Below, in pieces: positions 54,401 through 64,000 of a DNA stretch of 64,000 nt. The DNA comes from Ichthyophis bannanicus (lineage: Eukaryota > Chordata > Amphibia > Gymnophiona > Ichthyophiidae), in assembly GCA_033557465.1 (NCBI GenBank), contig CM066033.1, positions 383,849,289 to 383,913,288 on the forward strand. Direction: 5' to 3'. A model generated the notes under the pieces. That model was given only the letters and a program-made list of their open reading frames with translations. It did no database searches and was not told where the DNA came from. The position numbers were made by a program, and so were the translations under genes. Each line of letters opens with the position of its first letter. The stretch's first letter is position 1.

Positions 54401-55890
54401 CACCTAAGTGCAAATAGGAAGCTGCTATACCAAAAGAACATAGTAGATAAGCTGGCTCAAATGAGGAGCTGGTACGTGAAATGGAGAAGTCTCCCTCTCT
54501 CGCTACTGGATCAAGTAGCATTGATAAAAATGGTGCTTTTGCTTCGCCTGCTATATCCACTACAAGTGCTATCCCCATGGGTCAAAAGGAAGGACGAAAG
54601 ACTATAAAGAAGCATAGTGAGTAATTTTCTGTGGTGTGGGCGCACTGCCCGAATCAGCTTCACCAAGCCGACAGGTCGGGAAACCAGCAGGCTAAACTTG
54701 CTTTATCTCCGCCTATACAATGTGGCCATGCTACTTAGGTGGATACATGAACTCCGATGGGGGGAGATACCCAAGTAGGGTTTTTGGACGGAGACTGTGC
54801 CCCCTATAAGTTCTTCACCCTGTTGCAACTACCCCAGCAATGGCAGCGAGGAGAAAGGAATTTTCTGGGGTTCCTGGAGCCATGTGGAAAGCATGGCGAT
54901 GGTGGAGAGAGACAGTAGGGTAAGCTAGAGGGTGGCTCTCCCCATTTAGCACATTCGTGGGCAACGCCGAGTTTACTCCGGGGCTAGACAATGCCATTTT
55001 CCATCAGTAGGAGGCCAGGGCTGTCGTTCAAGAGGTCAACTCTTGGACTTGGGTGGGGAGGTATTTCCCTCATATGATCAACTCAAACATGCATGGCAAA
55101 TCCTGAATAAAAAAATTCCTAGCTTATTTTCAATGCAGGCACTATGTGATATCTAAGGCAGAGGGTGGGGGCAAGGGGCTGAAGCACTTAGCCTACACCC
55201 CTTTAGACAGAATATTCTTAGCAACACCAGGCAAGCATAACAAGGTGGCCTACTGGTACAAAGTGGGTAGAGATATGTGACCACGAGGGTGGCAGGAAAG
55301 TTTGAGCAGTCAGTGGTCAAGAGAGTTGAGGGAGGAAGTGAGCACACAAGATGTGGAAAGACTCCTTGCTGAAATCCCCAAATGCACACCAAATGTGGCA
55401 CTGCAAGAAATGCAGTTTAAAATTATCCATAGAGCATATTTGACATGGGAAAGAGGGCCCAACTACATCTATGGGAAAGTCCAGATTGCTTAAGATACCA
55501 AGCTTCCAAAGGAACCTGTGTGCATACTTGCCTTTAGTGCCCCAACTTGCAACCTTATTGGGGAAAAGTGTTAGCCACTATTCAAACCCTGATAGGCACA
55601 AGCATAGAGTGGACCTACTCTACCCTCCTGCTGGGCGATGAAAAAACACTTGGATCGGCAGTGGTGATGCACCAAGACAGAAAATGGTGCGAGTGGTGTT
55701 CCTACTAACTAGGAAGGTGCTAGTGTCCCAATGGATTATGGAAAGAGCACTGGCTCCCGAGCAGTGGATCATAGCAATGAAAGAAATGGTTGACTGGATA
55801 CTGCTTGGACAGGAAAAGACAGGCTCCCAAAGCAAACAACACTATTGGTCTATATGGGAGACATGCAGAGACTATCTCTTTGGTCCCTGA
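51451..55890 (+). pseudogene. L1/Tx1 ORF2: endonuclease and reverse transcriptase
   Basis: Apurinic endonuclease motifs: FLQETHL (about 51601-51621), GGDFN (about 51911-51925) and SDHA (about 52139-52150). RT motifs: TPGPDGLGGEFYK (about 52873-52912), GCPLSPMFFLLSLEPLA (about 53437-53490) and FADDMLLF (about 53557-53580). The C-terminal region is in 54383-54607 and 55684-55890. The gene is split by about 640 bp of unrelated sequence after 53695 and has many stops. Confidence 0.8.
53696..54330. other. Unidentified insertion within ORF2
   Basis: The RT frame ends near 53695 and thumb-region sequence resumes near 54383. The intervening AT-rich DNA has a short CA run (53823-53838) and no gene. 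I could not find a target duplication. Confidence 0.4.
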
Positions 55891-56520
55891 CCTACCAGCA
55901 GGGGAGGGGATAGGGATAGAGGGATCAGGGGAAGATGGAGGGTAGTGGGGGAAGGGGATAAATGAGGAAACTAAGTGAACAAAAGGGCCCCCAAACCCCA
56001 GGAGAGGCTTAAAAGACAAGAGAGTAGCCTTATACTGTACATATCTTGAATGAATAGGAGGATTTGGGCAGGGGGAGCGAGCTGCAGCCAACAAATGCTT
56101 AATTTTGTAAGACTAATGGGATTGGGGCACCATGTAAAATGTTTGCAATGTGTGTATAATATTTGTAGTTGGGATATAGCTGTGAAGGAACAGCAAATAA
56201 TTACCTATGTATAACCATTGTACTACCATGTTTGCACAATTGACACAGACACTACCGCGTAGTGACAGTGTTGTGTCCTGATTGGCAATGTTTGCAAGGT
56301 TTGTACGGTCAGGGGCGGCCCAAGGGGGGTGCGGGGCCATGTGCGGAGATTAATTGCGGGGCCTCATTTGCATAGGGAGCCTCATTTGCATAAATACTTG
56401 CATAATGTTAACATGCATTTTTAGTAAACATGCTTCTTAATGAGTGTCTGGATAAAGAAAGACTAACAGATTTCTACATTACTATATTCCAGTGCCAACT
56501 GCCAGGCCCATTAGGAAGTA

Positions 56521-57242
56521 CAGTCAAACCTCGGTTTTCGTTTGCCCCGGTTTTCGTACGTTTCGGTTTTCGACGTCTTTTCTGACTGAGATTTTGTCTC
56601 GGTTATCGGATATCGCCTCGGTTTTCGTAAAGAATGTGGAATTAGGTGAGCCAGAGCTGCCAGATCTGAAAACCTATATACAACTCCTGAAGAAGTGTCA
56701 TGGGATAGAAGGCAATACATACACCCTCGCGCTGGTCTGTATACACTGCCCGCCCAGTCCCGGCAGCACTACCCCCCGGACTCACCGATCGCGTGTTGAG
56801 AAGCGAAAGTCAGCTGAACAACATCCTCGAGCCAGAGTCAGAGATGCAAGGATTGCACAGAGAGGAAGGCCCTGATCTCTCCACCGCCTGCCTGTTCTCT
56901 GGAGCGCCCCCTCAGGCTCGGAGGTAGCAGGGTAGCTGTCAATGTAAGCAGGAGATGTTGCATGAATGTGGGAGGCAGTTCTTTCTCTTGCAGGGTACGC
57001 TTGCAAATTGCTGTTGAGACGGAGTCAGCGATCAGATTACAGTGCCGTACAGTACAATATCTGTGTGTTTGCTGTCCTGTGGACGATCGGGTAGGTGAGA
57101 GAAGTGACAGGAGCTGGGTGTCTGGAACGGATTAATTGAATTTACATTATTTCCTATGGGAAATATTGCTTCAGTTTTCGTACGTTTCGGTTTTAGTCAG
57201 ACTTGTTAGAACGGATTAATCATGAAAACCAAGGTTTGACTG
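56521..57242. mobile_element. Tigger/mariner-like MITE
   Basis: Inverted ends CAGTCAAACCTCGGTTTTC and, from the right, CAGTCAAACCTTGGTTTTC; TA on both sides (56519-56520 and 57243-57244). The cggttttcg motif repeats inside both ends. At 722 bp it has no complete transposase. Confidence 0.85.
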
Positions 57243-57244
57243 TA

Positions 57245-58080
57245 CTATAAACACTGACCTTTTAGAACTCATAGCAAATCCACCATATCATAACAGCTCT
57301 GCCAGGACTCACAAAGCACCAAACCCTACCTATCAAAAGGCAACACTGCAAATATTAAACCAATACATCTCAGAGAATACCAATGCATCTCCTACTGGGG
57401 AAAGAGAACAAGTGACACGGTCAAATAGAAACGAACAGAATACCTCAGCTTGGTTAAAATGCAGAACATAGACTGTCACCAAAGAACAAGGGATCACAAT
57501 TTAGAAATAGGAAGACAATAATTAAACTGGGAACCCCAAAAGCCAAACTTGGGATGTACAACAACACTGGAGAAATAAAACTATAAATTAATTTCCTCTT
57601 GTACTAAACAAAACACAAAAGATGTTAACAATGCACATTTCCCAGAGCTGATATATTCCAGTTAATAAATTCAAAATAAAAAAGTATTTTTCTACCTTTT
57701 GTTGCTTGTGCATTTTCTTTTCAGTTGCAATTGCTCCAGTCACTTTCTTCTGGTTTCCTTGTGTCTTCTGCGAGCTATCCATTTTCCTTTCTTCTCTTTT
57801 AGATTTTTTTCCAAATTTTTTCTCTATATCTGCTTTAACATACTGATCTTTCCCCTTTTGCTCTTTCCTCCATTTCTTTCCTTATTGCTTTATCATCCAC
57901 TCAAATTTCACCCTTCCATTCTCAATCTACACTTACTCTTCCAATACCCGGCCCTTCGTAGACTTTTCTTCCCTCCCACACAAAATATCTTTTCTCCTCT
58001 CCATTCTCATTTCCCATCCCTTTCTAGTCTTCCCCCCAAATCAGCTCCTTTATAGTTCTAGACCCACCCAGCATCTGCCC
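57245..58080. other. hAT interior, no gene recognised
   Basis: AT-rich and then CT-rich sequence. The open frames are short and low in complexity. No hAT dimerisation or RNase-H-fold transposase motif is seen. Confidence 0.5.
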
Positions 58081-59520
58081 CCTTCTAGTCCCAGTCTCCC
58101 AAGCTTCCACATCAGCCCATTTCCAGTCCTAGCCTCCCATATGCTGTTTTCCAGTTCCTTTCCAGCCCCCCCATCAGCCCATTTCCACTCCAAGCTCCCC
58201 ATCAGCCCATTTCCAGCCCTTTTCCAACTCCCATCAGCTCACTTCCAGTCCTATTCCAGTCCCCATCAGCCCATTTCCAGTGTCCTATTCCAGCCCATCA
58301 CCCATTTGCAGTCTACGTCCCCCCCATCAGCCCATTTCTAGTCCTATCCTAGCTCCTCATCAGCCCATTTCCAGTCCTAGCCCCCATATGCTCTTTTCCA
58401 GTTCCATTCCAGTCCCTCATCAGCCCATTTCCTCCACGCTCCCCCATCAGCTAATTTCCAATCCTAGCCCCCTCGTCAGCCCACTTCGCCCTATTCCAGT
58501 TCCCATAAGCCCATTTCCAGTCCTAATCCAGCTCTTCATCAGCCCATTTCCAGTCCAAGTTCCCCCCCCCATCACAGCCCATTTCGTCCATTCCCCCCAC
58601 CATCACAGCCCATTTGCAGTCCTATCCCCCCCACCATCACAGCCCATTTGCAGTCCTCCCCCCATCACAGCCCAATTGTAGTCCGTTCCCCCCATCACAG
58701 CCCATTTCCAATCTGTTCTCCCCCCCCACCACAGCCCATTTCCAGTCTGTTTCCCCATCCCAGCCCAATTTGTCCGTTCCCCCATCACAGCCCATTTCCA
58801 GACTGTTCCACCCCCACCCACATCACCGTCCACTTCCAGACTGTTTCCCCCCTCCCCGCCCTTTTTAAGTCCGTCCGTCCCCACCATCACAGCCCATTTC
58901 CAGTCCTATCCTCCCCACATCACAGACCATTTGCAGGCCTCCCCCCATCACAGCCCATTTCCAGTCCTATCCCCCCCACCATCACAGACCATTTGCAGTC
59001 CTAATCCAGCTCTTCATCAGCCCATTTCCAGTCCAAGTTCCCCACATCACAGCCCATTTCGTCCATTCCCCCCACCATCACAGCCCATTTGCAGTCCGAT
59101 CCGCCCCACCATCTGCGCCCATTTGGAGTCCTCCCCATCAGAGCCCAATTGTAGTCCGTTCCCCCCATCACAGCCCATTTCCAGTCTGTTCCCCCCCCAC
59201 CACAGCCCATTTCCAGTCTGTTTCCCCCATCCCAGCCCAATTTGTCCTTTCCCCCCATCACTGCCCATTTCCATTCTGTTCTCCCCCCCCCCACATCACA
59301 GCCCATTTCCAGTCTGTTTTACCCCCCATCACAGCCCATTTCCAGTCTGTTCCCCCCCACCACACCCCATGTCCAGACTTTTTCCCCCATCCCAGCCCAT
59401 TTTCAGTCTTCCCCCCCCCTCACAGCCCATTTCCAGTCCGTTTCCCCCCCCCCATCATAGCCCATTTCCCGTCCATTTCCCCCCCCCCCATCACAGCCCA
59501 TCCAGTCCTAGCCGCCCCCC
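58081..59520. repeat. C-rich minisatellite inside the hAT
   Basis: More than 40 imperfect copies of a unit of about 24-35 bp with the core cacagcccatttccagtc, separated by runs of C. Early copies use catcagcccatttccag and later ones catcacagcccatttccag. The long proline-rich frames in it are a by-product of the repeat. Confidence 0.9.
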
Positions 59521-59546
59521 CGAAGAGCCCCGCGCCGTCTAAGGGG

Positions 59547-59875
59547 CTGCAGAGGGAGCTGGGGAAGCCCGCGCGAGGCCCCGGCTCCCTCTGCACAGCC
59601 CACCAGCGTGAAGAACCTTTACCTTCCCGCTGGCGGCTGTTTCAATGAAGCTGCGAATGCCGGGAAAGGTTAAAGGCATCCCTTTAACCTCTCCCGGCAT
59701 TCGCGGCTTCATTGAAACAGCCGCCAGCGTGAAGGTAAAGGCTCTTCACGCTGGCGGGCTGTGCAGAGGGAGCCGGGGCTTCGTGCGTGCTTCCCCTGCT
59801 CCCTCTGCAGCAGTCCATTGAGCGAGAATGTGGTTCGCGCGGGGCCCTGTGCGAACAACATTCTCGCTCAATGGA
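59547..59875. repeat. 264-bp palindrome plus hairpin at hAT right end
   Basis: 59547-59810 is one near-perfect palindrome. Its outer arms are themselves hairpins (59547-59600 and 59758-59810, core cagagggagc), and its centre is a 160-bp hairpin (59598-59757). A separate hairpin with about 20-bp arms lies at 59814-59875. It has no coding role. Confidence 0.85.
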
Positions 59876-59937
59876 TGGGCCGGCCCTGTGTACGGTTGGT
59901 TGGTTGATCACAATAAAAAGGAAATTTAAAAAAAAGA

Positions 59938-60240
59938 ATAAGCCGCAAAATGTAGTTCATTTAAAAGTACCAATAAGTTTAATAAGCTTTAATATTCCCC
60001 TTCTAGAAGTTTCAGTAAGGATATATTAGTATTGTAAGAAAACTCTGCTTCTAGGCCTTAAAAAAATATTTATGTTGTGAGAACATTCTTAATGCAGCTT
60101 CAGTTCTCCATAGAACACCGTATTGTTTAACAAAAACAGATATTGATACATAGAAAAAGAAACATAAGGCCAGATATATTTTAGCTAAAGCAAACTCTCT
60201 CTCAGACCTGAATGTGTAAGATGCACCCCTTCCCCCCACC
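59938..60240. other. Non-coding stretch, nothing recognised
   Basis: AT-rich flank between the LINE poly-A and the next LINE; no motif assigned. Confidence 0.4.
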
Positions 60241-60248
60241 TCCTTTCT

Positions 60249-61752
60249 TCAGATAACTAACAGGCTAGAGAAATAAATGGCCTTGTTCTCTCGCAAACAA
60301 AGGCAATTATGTGAAAACTGCCAATGAATATGTGATGGTTTACATAACACATAGCCAGACTTCTTATCTTGGGGCAGTTTCTCCAAATGTGTTAGTTTTG
60401 CACATACCATGACAGTCGTGAACCTCGCTTCTAAGCCAGGGCATGGAGAGTATGATCTCAGTCTCCCAAATTTACTGCTAAGGCTCAGCATAGTACTTGC
60501 ATCGTGCCAGAGATCCTCCTGCTGGGAGTTCGTAAGATGTAACATGTATGGGTAATTCATCAAGATGTGCTTGGAAATTCTTCTTTATCAAGCTTGTGGC
60601 ATCCAAAACGATGGGAAATTTTTCTGTATTTCTGCCACATTTTCTTGGTCTTTGACTGCTATTCCTGGTATTTCAGGATCTTCTGCCTCTCCAGAGATTC
60701 ACAGAATAATTGCTTGGAACCGACACCTCTATTATCAATGCCTTTCTGGTGTTTTTCTCCTTAACCACTATATCTGGCTTCCTCGTATCCAGCTTTTTAT
60801 CACAGGTGATCATAACTTCCTCATTCTCTGTAATTCTCTTAGGGTCACAATCCCAGTGCTTTTCGGGCACAGTGATGTTGCAGCACTTACAGAGTTTCCA
60901 ACAGATGAGGCACGCTACTTTATTATATCTTTCTGTATAGAAATTTTCTGCCATCAGAACTTCAAAGTTATGAGGTGAGTCATCATTTCCAGGTCTTTTT
61001 TACAGAATCGACATATGTCTATGTTGCCAGTTTTTTCAATGCTAACTGTAAACCATCTTGTCCATAAGCCGTTGTCCTGGGCTGCAACTATCAACCTCTC
61101 ATCTTTCAGTTTCAGTTCACCCCTCCTTAACCATTCATGTGTCCGTTCTTGATCAACAAAGGGTGTCTGGAGTAACACTCTGTATGTCCTACTGTATTTG
61201 TGCATCTGCCACTTGTTTTTCCTTGTTTGTTGATCTAATTCCTTGAAGAGGTTTTGTAAATTCTGTTACTGCTTTCACTGTGCATGCTTGTGGATTTTCA
61301 CTCATTCCTTCTAGTTGTCTGAACACTTGTCTGAGTTTAATGATGGAGACAGATTCTGGATGTTTACTCTCATATTTCAGCACTTTTTACGTATTCGGAT
61401 CAGAGGATGCAGTTAAGTAGGCCGGGAGGCCTATGATAGTAGCTCTGTATGTGTAATCAATCTCCGAGTCCTAGCCCTCCTTCAGATCTAGGGATGTACA
61501 ATCTTGGCATACGCTGATTCTTGTCCAGTCCACAACCCCAAAGCTGTATGAAAGTACAGAAATTGCCAGCTGATTGATGGCTTGTATCTTATTCCATGAT
61601 GTTAAAGCACTTTTCAATAATGATTTTAATCTCCTGTAATATTCTTTACTGTAAAGACCCCCAGCTGCACCTGAGAAGAAATTGCCCAAGTCCCTTTGAA
61701 GAACAAATCCCTTGCATAAACATCTCTCCCTTTCTTGTTCCATCTCTCTCAC
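60249..61752 (-). mobile_element. LINE with restriction-like endonuclease, 5' truncated
   Basis: On the minus strand an RT thumb-like frame (61752-61471; INQLAISVLSYSFGVVDW) is followed by a frame with HEWLRRGELK and a zinc-finger-like C-R-F-C (61205-60954), then by K-P-D-I-V-V and L-I-I-E-V-S-V (60954-60673), which fits the P-D-x-E-x-K core of restriction-like endonucleases of R2/R4/NeSL-type LINEs. RT proper is missing, and frames are broken. The clade is inference. Confidence 0.65.
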
Positions 61753-62110
61753 GCCCCCTTCCTGTGTCTACCTGCTAGAGAAAGTGAGGATACTTACCTG
61801 TAACAAGGGTTCTCTATGGACAGCAGGATAAGTCAGCCACACCTGGTGATGTCATCCGATAGCACCAAGGATGGAAGTGCTCTCTAGAGCCCAACCACTT
61901 GGCTTGCCACTACCTAGCCCAGTTTGTCCCTAGCTATGGTCTTGCTGCTAGCTAGGCAGGCACCTGAGTCGTGAGGCTGACCTCATCTAGAGGAGGTCAG
62001 TGAGCACATATGGCTGACTTATCCTGCTGTCATCAGAGAACCCCAGAAACCCAGTACTAGTCCGTGGTAAAAGGAAGGAGAACTTTTATTGCACTCAAAT
62101 AAAGCCCAAA

Positions 62111-62152
62111 AGCCCGACACAGGCCATGTTTCGATTGTTCTTCGTCAGGGGA
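62111..62152 (-). ncRNA. Hammerhead-ribozyme-like core, left arm
   Basis: On the minus strand: CTGACGA, nine bases, GAAA, then a short stem with loop and GTC. It matches the right-arm copy with one change in the stem. Confidence 0.4.
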
Positions 62153-63064
62153 TTCAGGCACACTATACGCATGAAAACATAAACAAGCATTATAGAGAAA
62201 TAATAATAAATATTCACATCATACTCAATAAAAAATAAATAATAAAATCATAATCAATAAAATTAGATAAAAATTGAAATACATAAATCACAAATAATGC
62301 AAAATCACGAAATAGAAGTGTTGGAATGTCACTTATCTATATAAGAATACAACCATCAAACATAAACAAAAGTACAAACAGTAATAAAAAAACAGTAATA
62401 AAAACCAATATTATAGAGAAGGGTGTAATAACTTATGGCAGAAGGAAAGGTAGTGTAGACAGATCATAAATCATTTCATTTGAAAAGATTTGCAAACCCC
62501 CTGCTTTTGAAACATATTTATTATAGAGCAGTTTTTTATTGATCTTTTGGTACACCTGTTTTTATGTTTGTTTTTTAAAAATAAGAGCATTACTCCTGCT
62601 TCGTTTGTTGTTTTGTTGTTTTTTTACAAATAAGAGCATCACTCCTGCTTCGTTTGTTTCTTATATTGGCTCTTCTTTTTCCCCTATCTTACAGCGCAAA
62701 GGTTTACATAATTGGGTTGAATCCATTGGAAAGGTAATCTTTTCAAATGAAATGATTTATGATGTCTACACTCCCTTTCTTTCTGCCATAAGTTATTACA
62801 CCCTTCTCTATAATATTGGTTTTTATTACTGTTTTTTATTACTGTTTGTACTTCTGTTTATGTTTGATGGTTGTATTCTTATATAGATAAGTGATATTCC
62901 AACACTTCTATTTCATGATTTTGTATTATTTGTGATTTATGTATTTCAATTTTTATCTAATTTTATTGATTATGATTTTATGATTTATTTTTTATTGAGT
63001 ATGATGTGAATATTTATTATTATTTCTCTATAATGATTGTTTTCATGCGTATAGTGTGCCTGAA

Positions 63065-63108
63065 TCCACTGACGAAGAACAATCGAAACACGGCCTGTGT
63101 CGGGCTTT
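63065..63108 (+). ncRNA. Hammerhead-ribozyme-like core, right arm
   Basis: CTGACGA at 63069-63075, GAAA at 63085-63088, stem III ACAC/GTGT with five-base loop (63088-63100), and C at 63101 as the predicted cleavage position after GT. Stem II is weak, so activity is doubtful. Confidence 0.45.
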
Positions 63109-63638
63109 TGGGCTTTAATTGAGTGCAATAAAAGTTCTCCTTCCTTTTACCACGGACTAGTACTGGGTTTCTTCTGTTTACATGGTATTGTGCTTTTTTG
63201 ATGGATCAGAGAACCCCAGGTCACAGGTAAGTAACCTCCCTTTCTCCTTGGACAAACAGGATGCGTCAGCTATACCTGGTGCCTCCCTAGCTGTGCTGCT
63301 GATGACTGCTACAGTGGATGAGAGTGGAGGAAGGACCATGGATGTATGCCCTAACAACAGTGCAACTTGGTCAGTGGAAGCTGTTTATTACCGTAACTTT
63401 CAATCACAGAGTTTATAGCTTTTGACAACATAGCATAACAGAACTTCAGAACCTGAAGTGCAAACAATTCAGTAAGAACTTAGCAATTGTGCAGACAACT
63501 CAGTAATAGTGCAAACGATTCAGTGGCACAGGGGTACGACTGATTGAGACCTGCTGGTTGCTTACTGCACACTCATAGTGCCCCAGGCAATTGTGGCTTG
63601 ACTGAGTCCAGAACTGTTCGACCAAAGGAACTATCCAC

Positions 63639-63899
63639 TTATGCTTGCAGGTCTAGGCAGTAGTGTTTCTGGAAGGTGTGAATGGTGGACCAGGTGGTGG
63701 CTCTGCAGATGTTGGGTACCAACATGGAGCACAGGTTGACGATGGTAGGGGCCATCGCCCGAAGTTGGTGAGCTTTGATCTTGACCGTGTTCTGTGCCCC
63801 TGTCTGGTTATGGCAGACGGCGATGCAGTGGGTTATCCCACTGCGACAGTGTCCTCTTAGTGACCGGGCACCCTGGCTTGTTGGGGTCAAAGGAGACAA
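63639..63899 (-). pseudogene. DIRS-2 tyrosine recombinase, C-terminal part
   Basis: The frame reads H-Q-L-R-A-M-A-P (second catalytic Arg region), then I-C-R-A-T-T-W-S-T-I-H-T-F-Q-K-H-Y-C-L-D with the expected catalytic Tyr. It resembles the first DIRS recombinase (28620-28758). The rest lies beyond the window or in other frames. Confidence 0.7.
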
Positions 63900-64000
63900 A
63901 TAGCTGCTGTCCCTACCATAGTGGCTATGTCTGGAAGAGGTAGGTATGCAATGCCCTGATGTAGTCTAGGGTGTGCAATCTATGTTCCTGCAATGGGGCG

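Larger units (their letters stand above)
56310..59888. mobile_element. Non-autonomous hAT-type DNA transposon
   Basis: The 8-bp duplication tgtacggt is at 56302-56309 and 59889-59896. The ends are inverted: CAGGGGCGGCCCAAGG at the left, and CAGGGCCGGCCCATCC read from the right on the other strand. The 8-bp duplication and CAGGG ends are hAT features. No transposase is seen in the 3579 bp. It carries a Tigger-like MITE, a minisatellite and large palindromes. Confidence 0.9.
49850..59937 (+). mobile_element. L1/Tx1-type LINE with hAT inserted in its 3' UTR
   Basis: ORF1 remnants (50020-50765), ORF2 (51451-55890) and a 3' UTR that continues after the hAT into cacaataaaaaggaaatt and a poly-A run ending at about 59937. 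Both genes have many stops and frameshifts. The 5' limit is uncertain. A G-rich spacer (about 51060-51420) lies between ORF1 and ORF2. Confidence 0.75.
62047..63204. mobile_element. Foldback retroelement with hammerhead-like motifs
   Basis: The 15-bp duplication atcagagaaccccag is at 62032-62046 and 63205-63219. Arms of about 440 bp (62047-62489 and 62730-63170) are inverted copies with few differences. The spacer has a tandem duplication (aaataagagcat(t/c)actcctgcttc at about 62578 and 62627). Each arm contains a hammerhead-ribozyme-like core. The duplication length and motif suggest a Penelope-like origin, which is inference. Confidence 0.75.
61784..64000 (-). mobile_element. Second DIRS-type element, left end and recombinase, continues beyond window
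   Basis: The left end (61784-61845) is inverted relative to 62012-62046 continued at 63220-63235, forming the inverted-repeat and internal complementary arrangement seen in the first DIRS. The recombinase C-terminus is at 63639-63899. A foldback element splits it (62047-63204). Confidence 0.75.

Noticed and set aside
58081..59520. CRISPR-like array or proline-rich protein gene
   Set aside because: Units are directly adjacent and imperfect with no regular unique spacers, and the long frames follow from the repeat length; it is a minisatellite.

Overview
This is vertebrate nuclear DNA that consists almost wholly of transposable elements inserted into one another; I see no host protein gene, rRNA gene or functional tRNA gene. 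The mixture (three different gammaretrovirus-like proviruses, a DIRS-type tyrosine-recombinase element, Gmr1-type Ty3/Gypsy elements, CR1, L2, RTE/BovB-like, L1/Tx1-like and site-specific-type LINEs, hAT and Tigger-like DNA elements) points to a non-mammalian tetrapod with a large genome, most likely an amphibian. Species is inference only.

Layout. An endogenous retrovirus (ERV3) runs from a truncated 5' LTR (18046-18215) to a 3' LTR ending at 47285. Its 5' LTR is interrupted by a second provirus, ERV1 (window start to 18045). ERV1 is itself broken by a Gmr1-type Gypsy element on the minus strand (Gmr1-A, 148-5965, target duplication ccac), a SINE, a TTA-flanked hairpin MITE, and a third provirus, ERV2 (10624-16287, target duplication actc). 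The ERV3 body carries a 5'-inverted L1-like element with an L2 inside (18747-21972, 15-bp target duplication), a CR1 tail, Gmr1-C (23055-27228), a DIRS element with an L2 inside (about 28163-35515), an RTE LINE (36155-38017, target duplication ggaccct) and Gmr1-B (39734-47067, target duplication taac). Gmr1-B holds a solo LTR of a fourth family, Gmr1-D (41784-43307, target duplication ctat). To the right lie low-complexity repeats, a run of six adjacent hairpins, an L1/Tx1-type LINE (ORF1, ORF2) whose 3' UTR is split by a 3.58-kb non-autonomous hAT (56310-59888, target duplication tgtacggt) that has absorbed a Tigger-like MITE, a 1.4-kb minisatellite and a 264-bp palindrome. Then come a LINE with a restriction-like endonuclease and a second DIRS element whose terminus is split by a 1.16-kb foldback bearing hammerhead-ribozyme-like cores.

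Most interesting system: the Gmr1-type elements. Families A, B and C have gag, protease and integrase (or parts of these) but no reverse transcriptase or RNase H; a leftover RNase H tail lies after integrase in C, which fits the Gmr1 order gag-PR-IN-RT-RH. In A the polyprotein frame is open for 1264 codons and crosses the polypurine tract into the LTR, which codes for about 300 further residues. The LTRs of all four families encode a C-terminal signature (M/I)-D-C-(S/T)-L about 850-890 nt from the LTR start, and in five of seven LTR copies the distance is an exact multiple of three. This looks like an LTR-encoded protein domain under constraint in a group of apparently RT-dependent retrotransposons.
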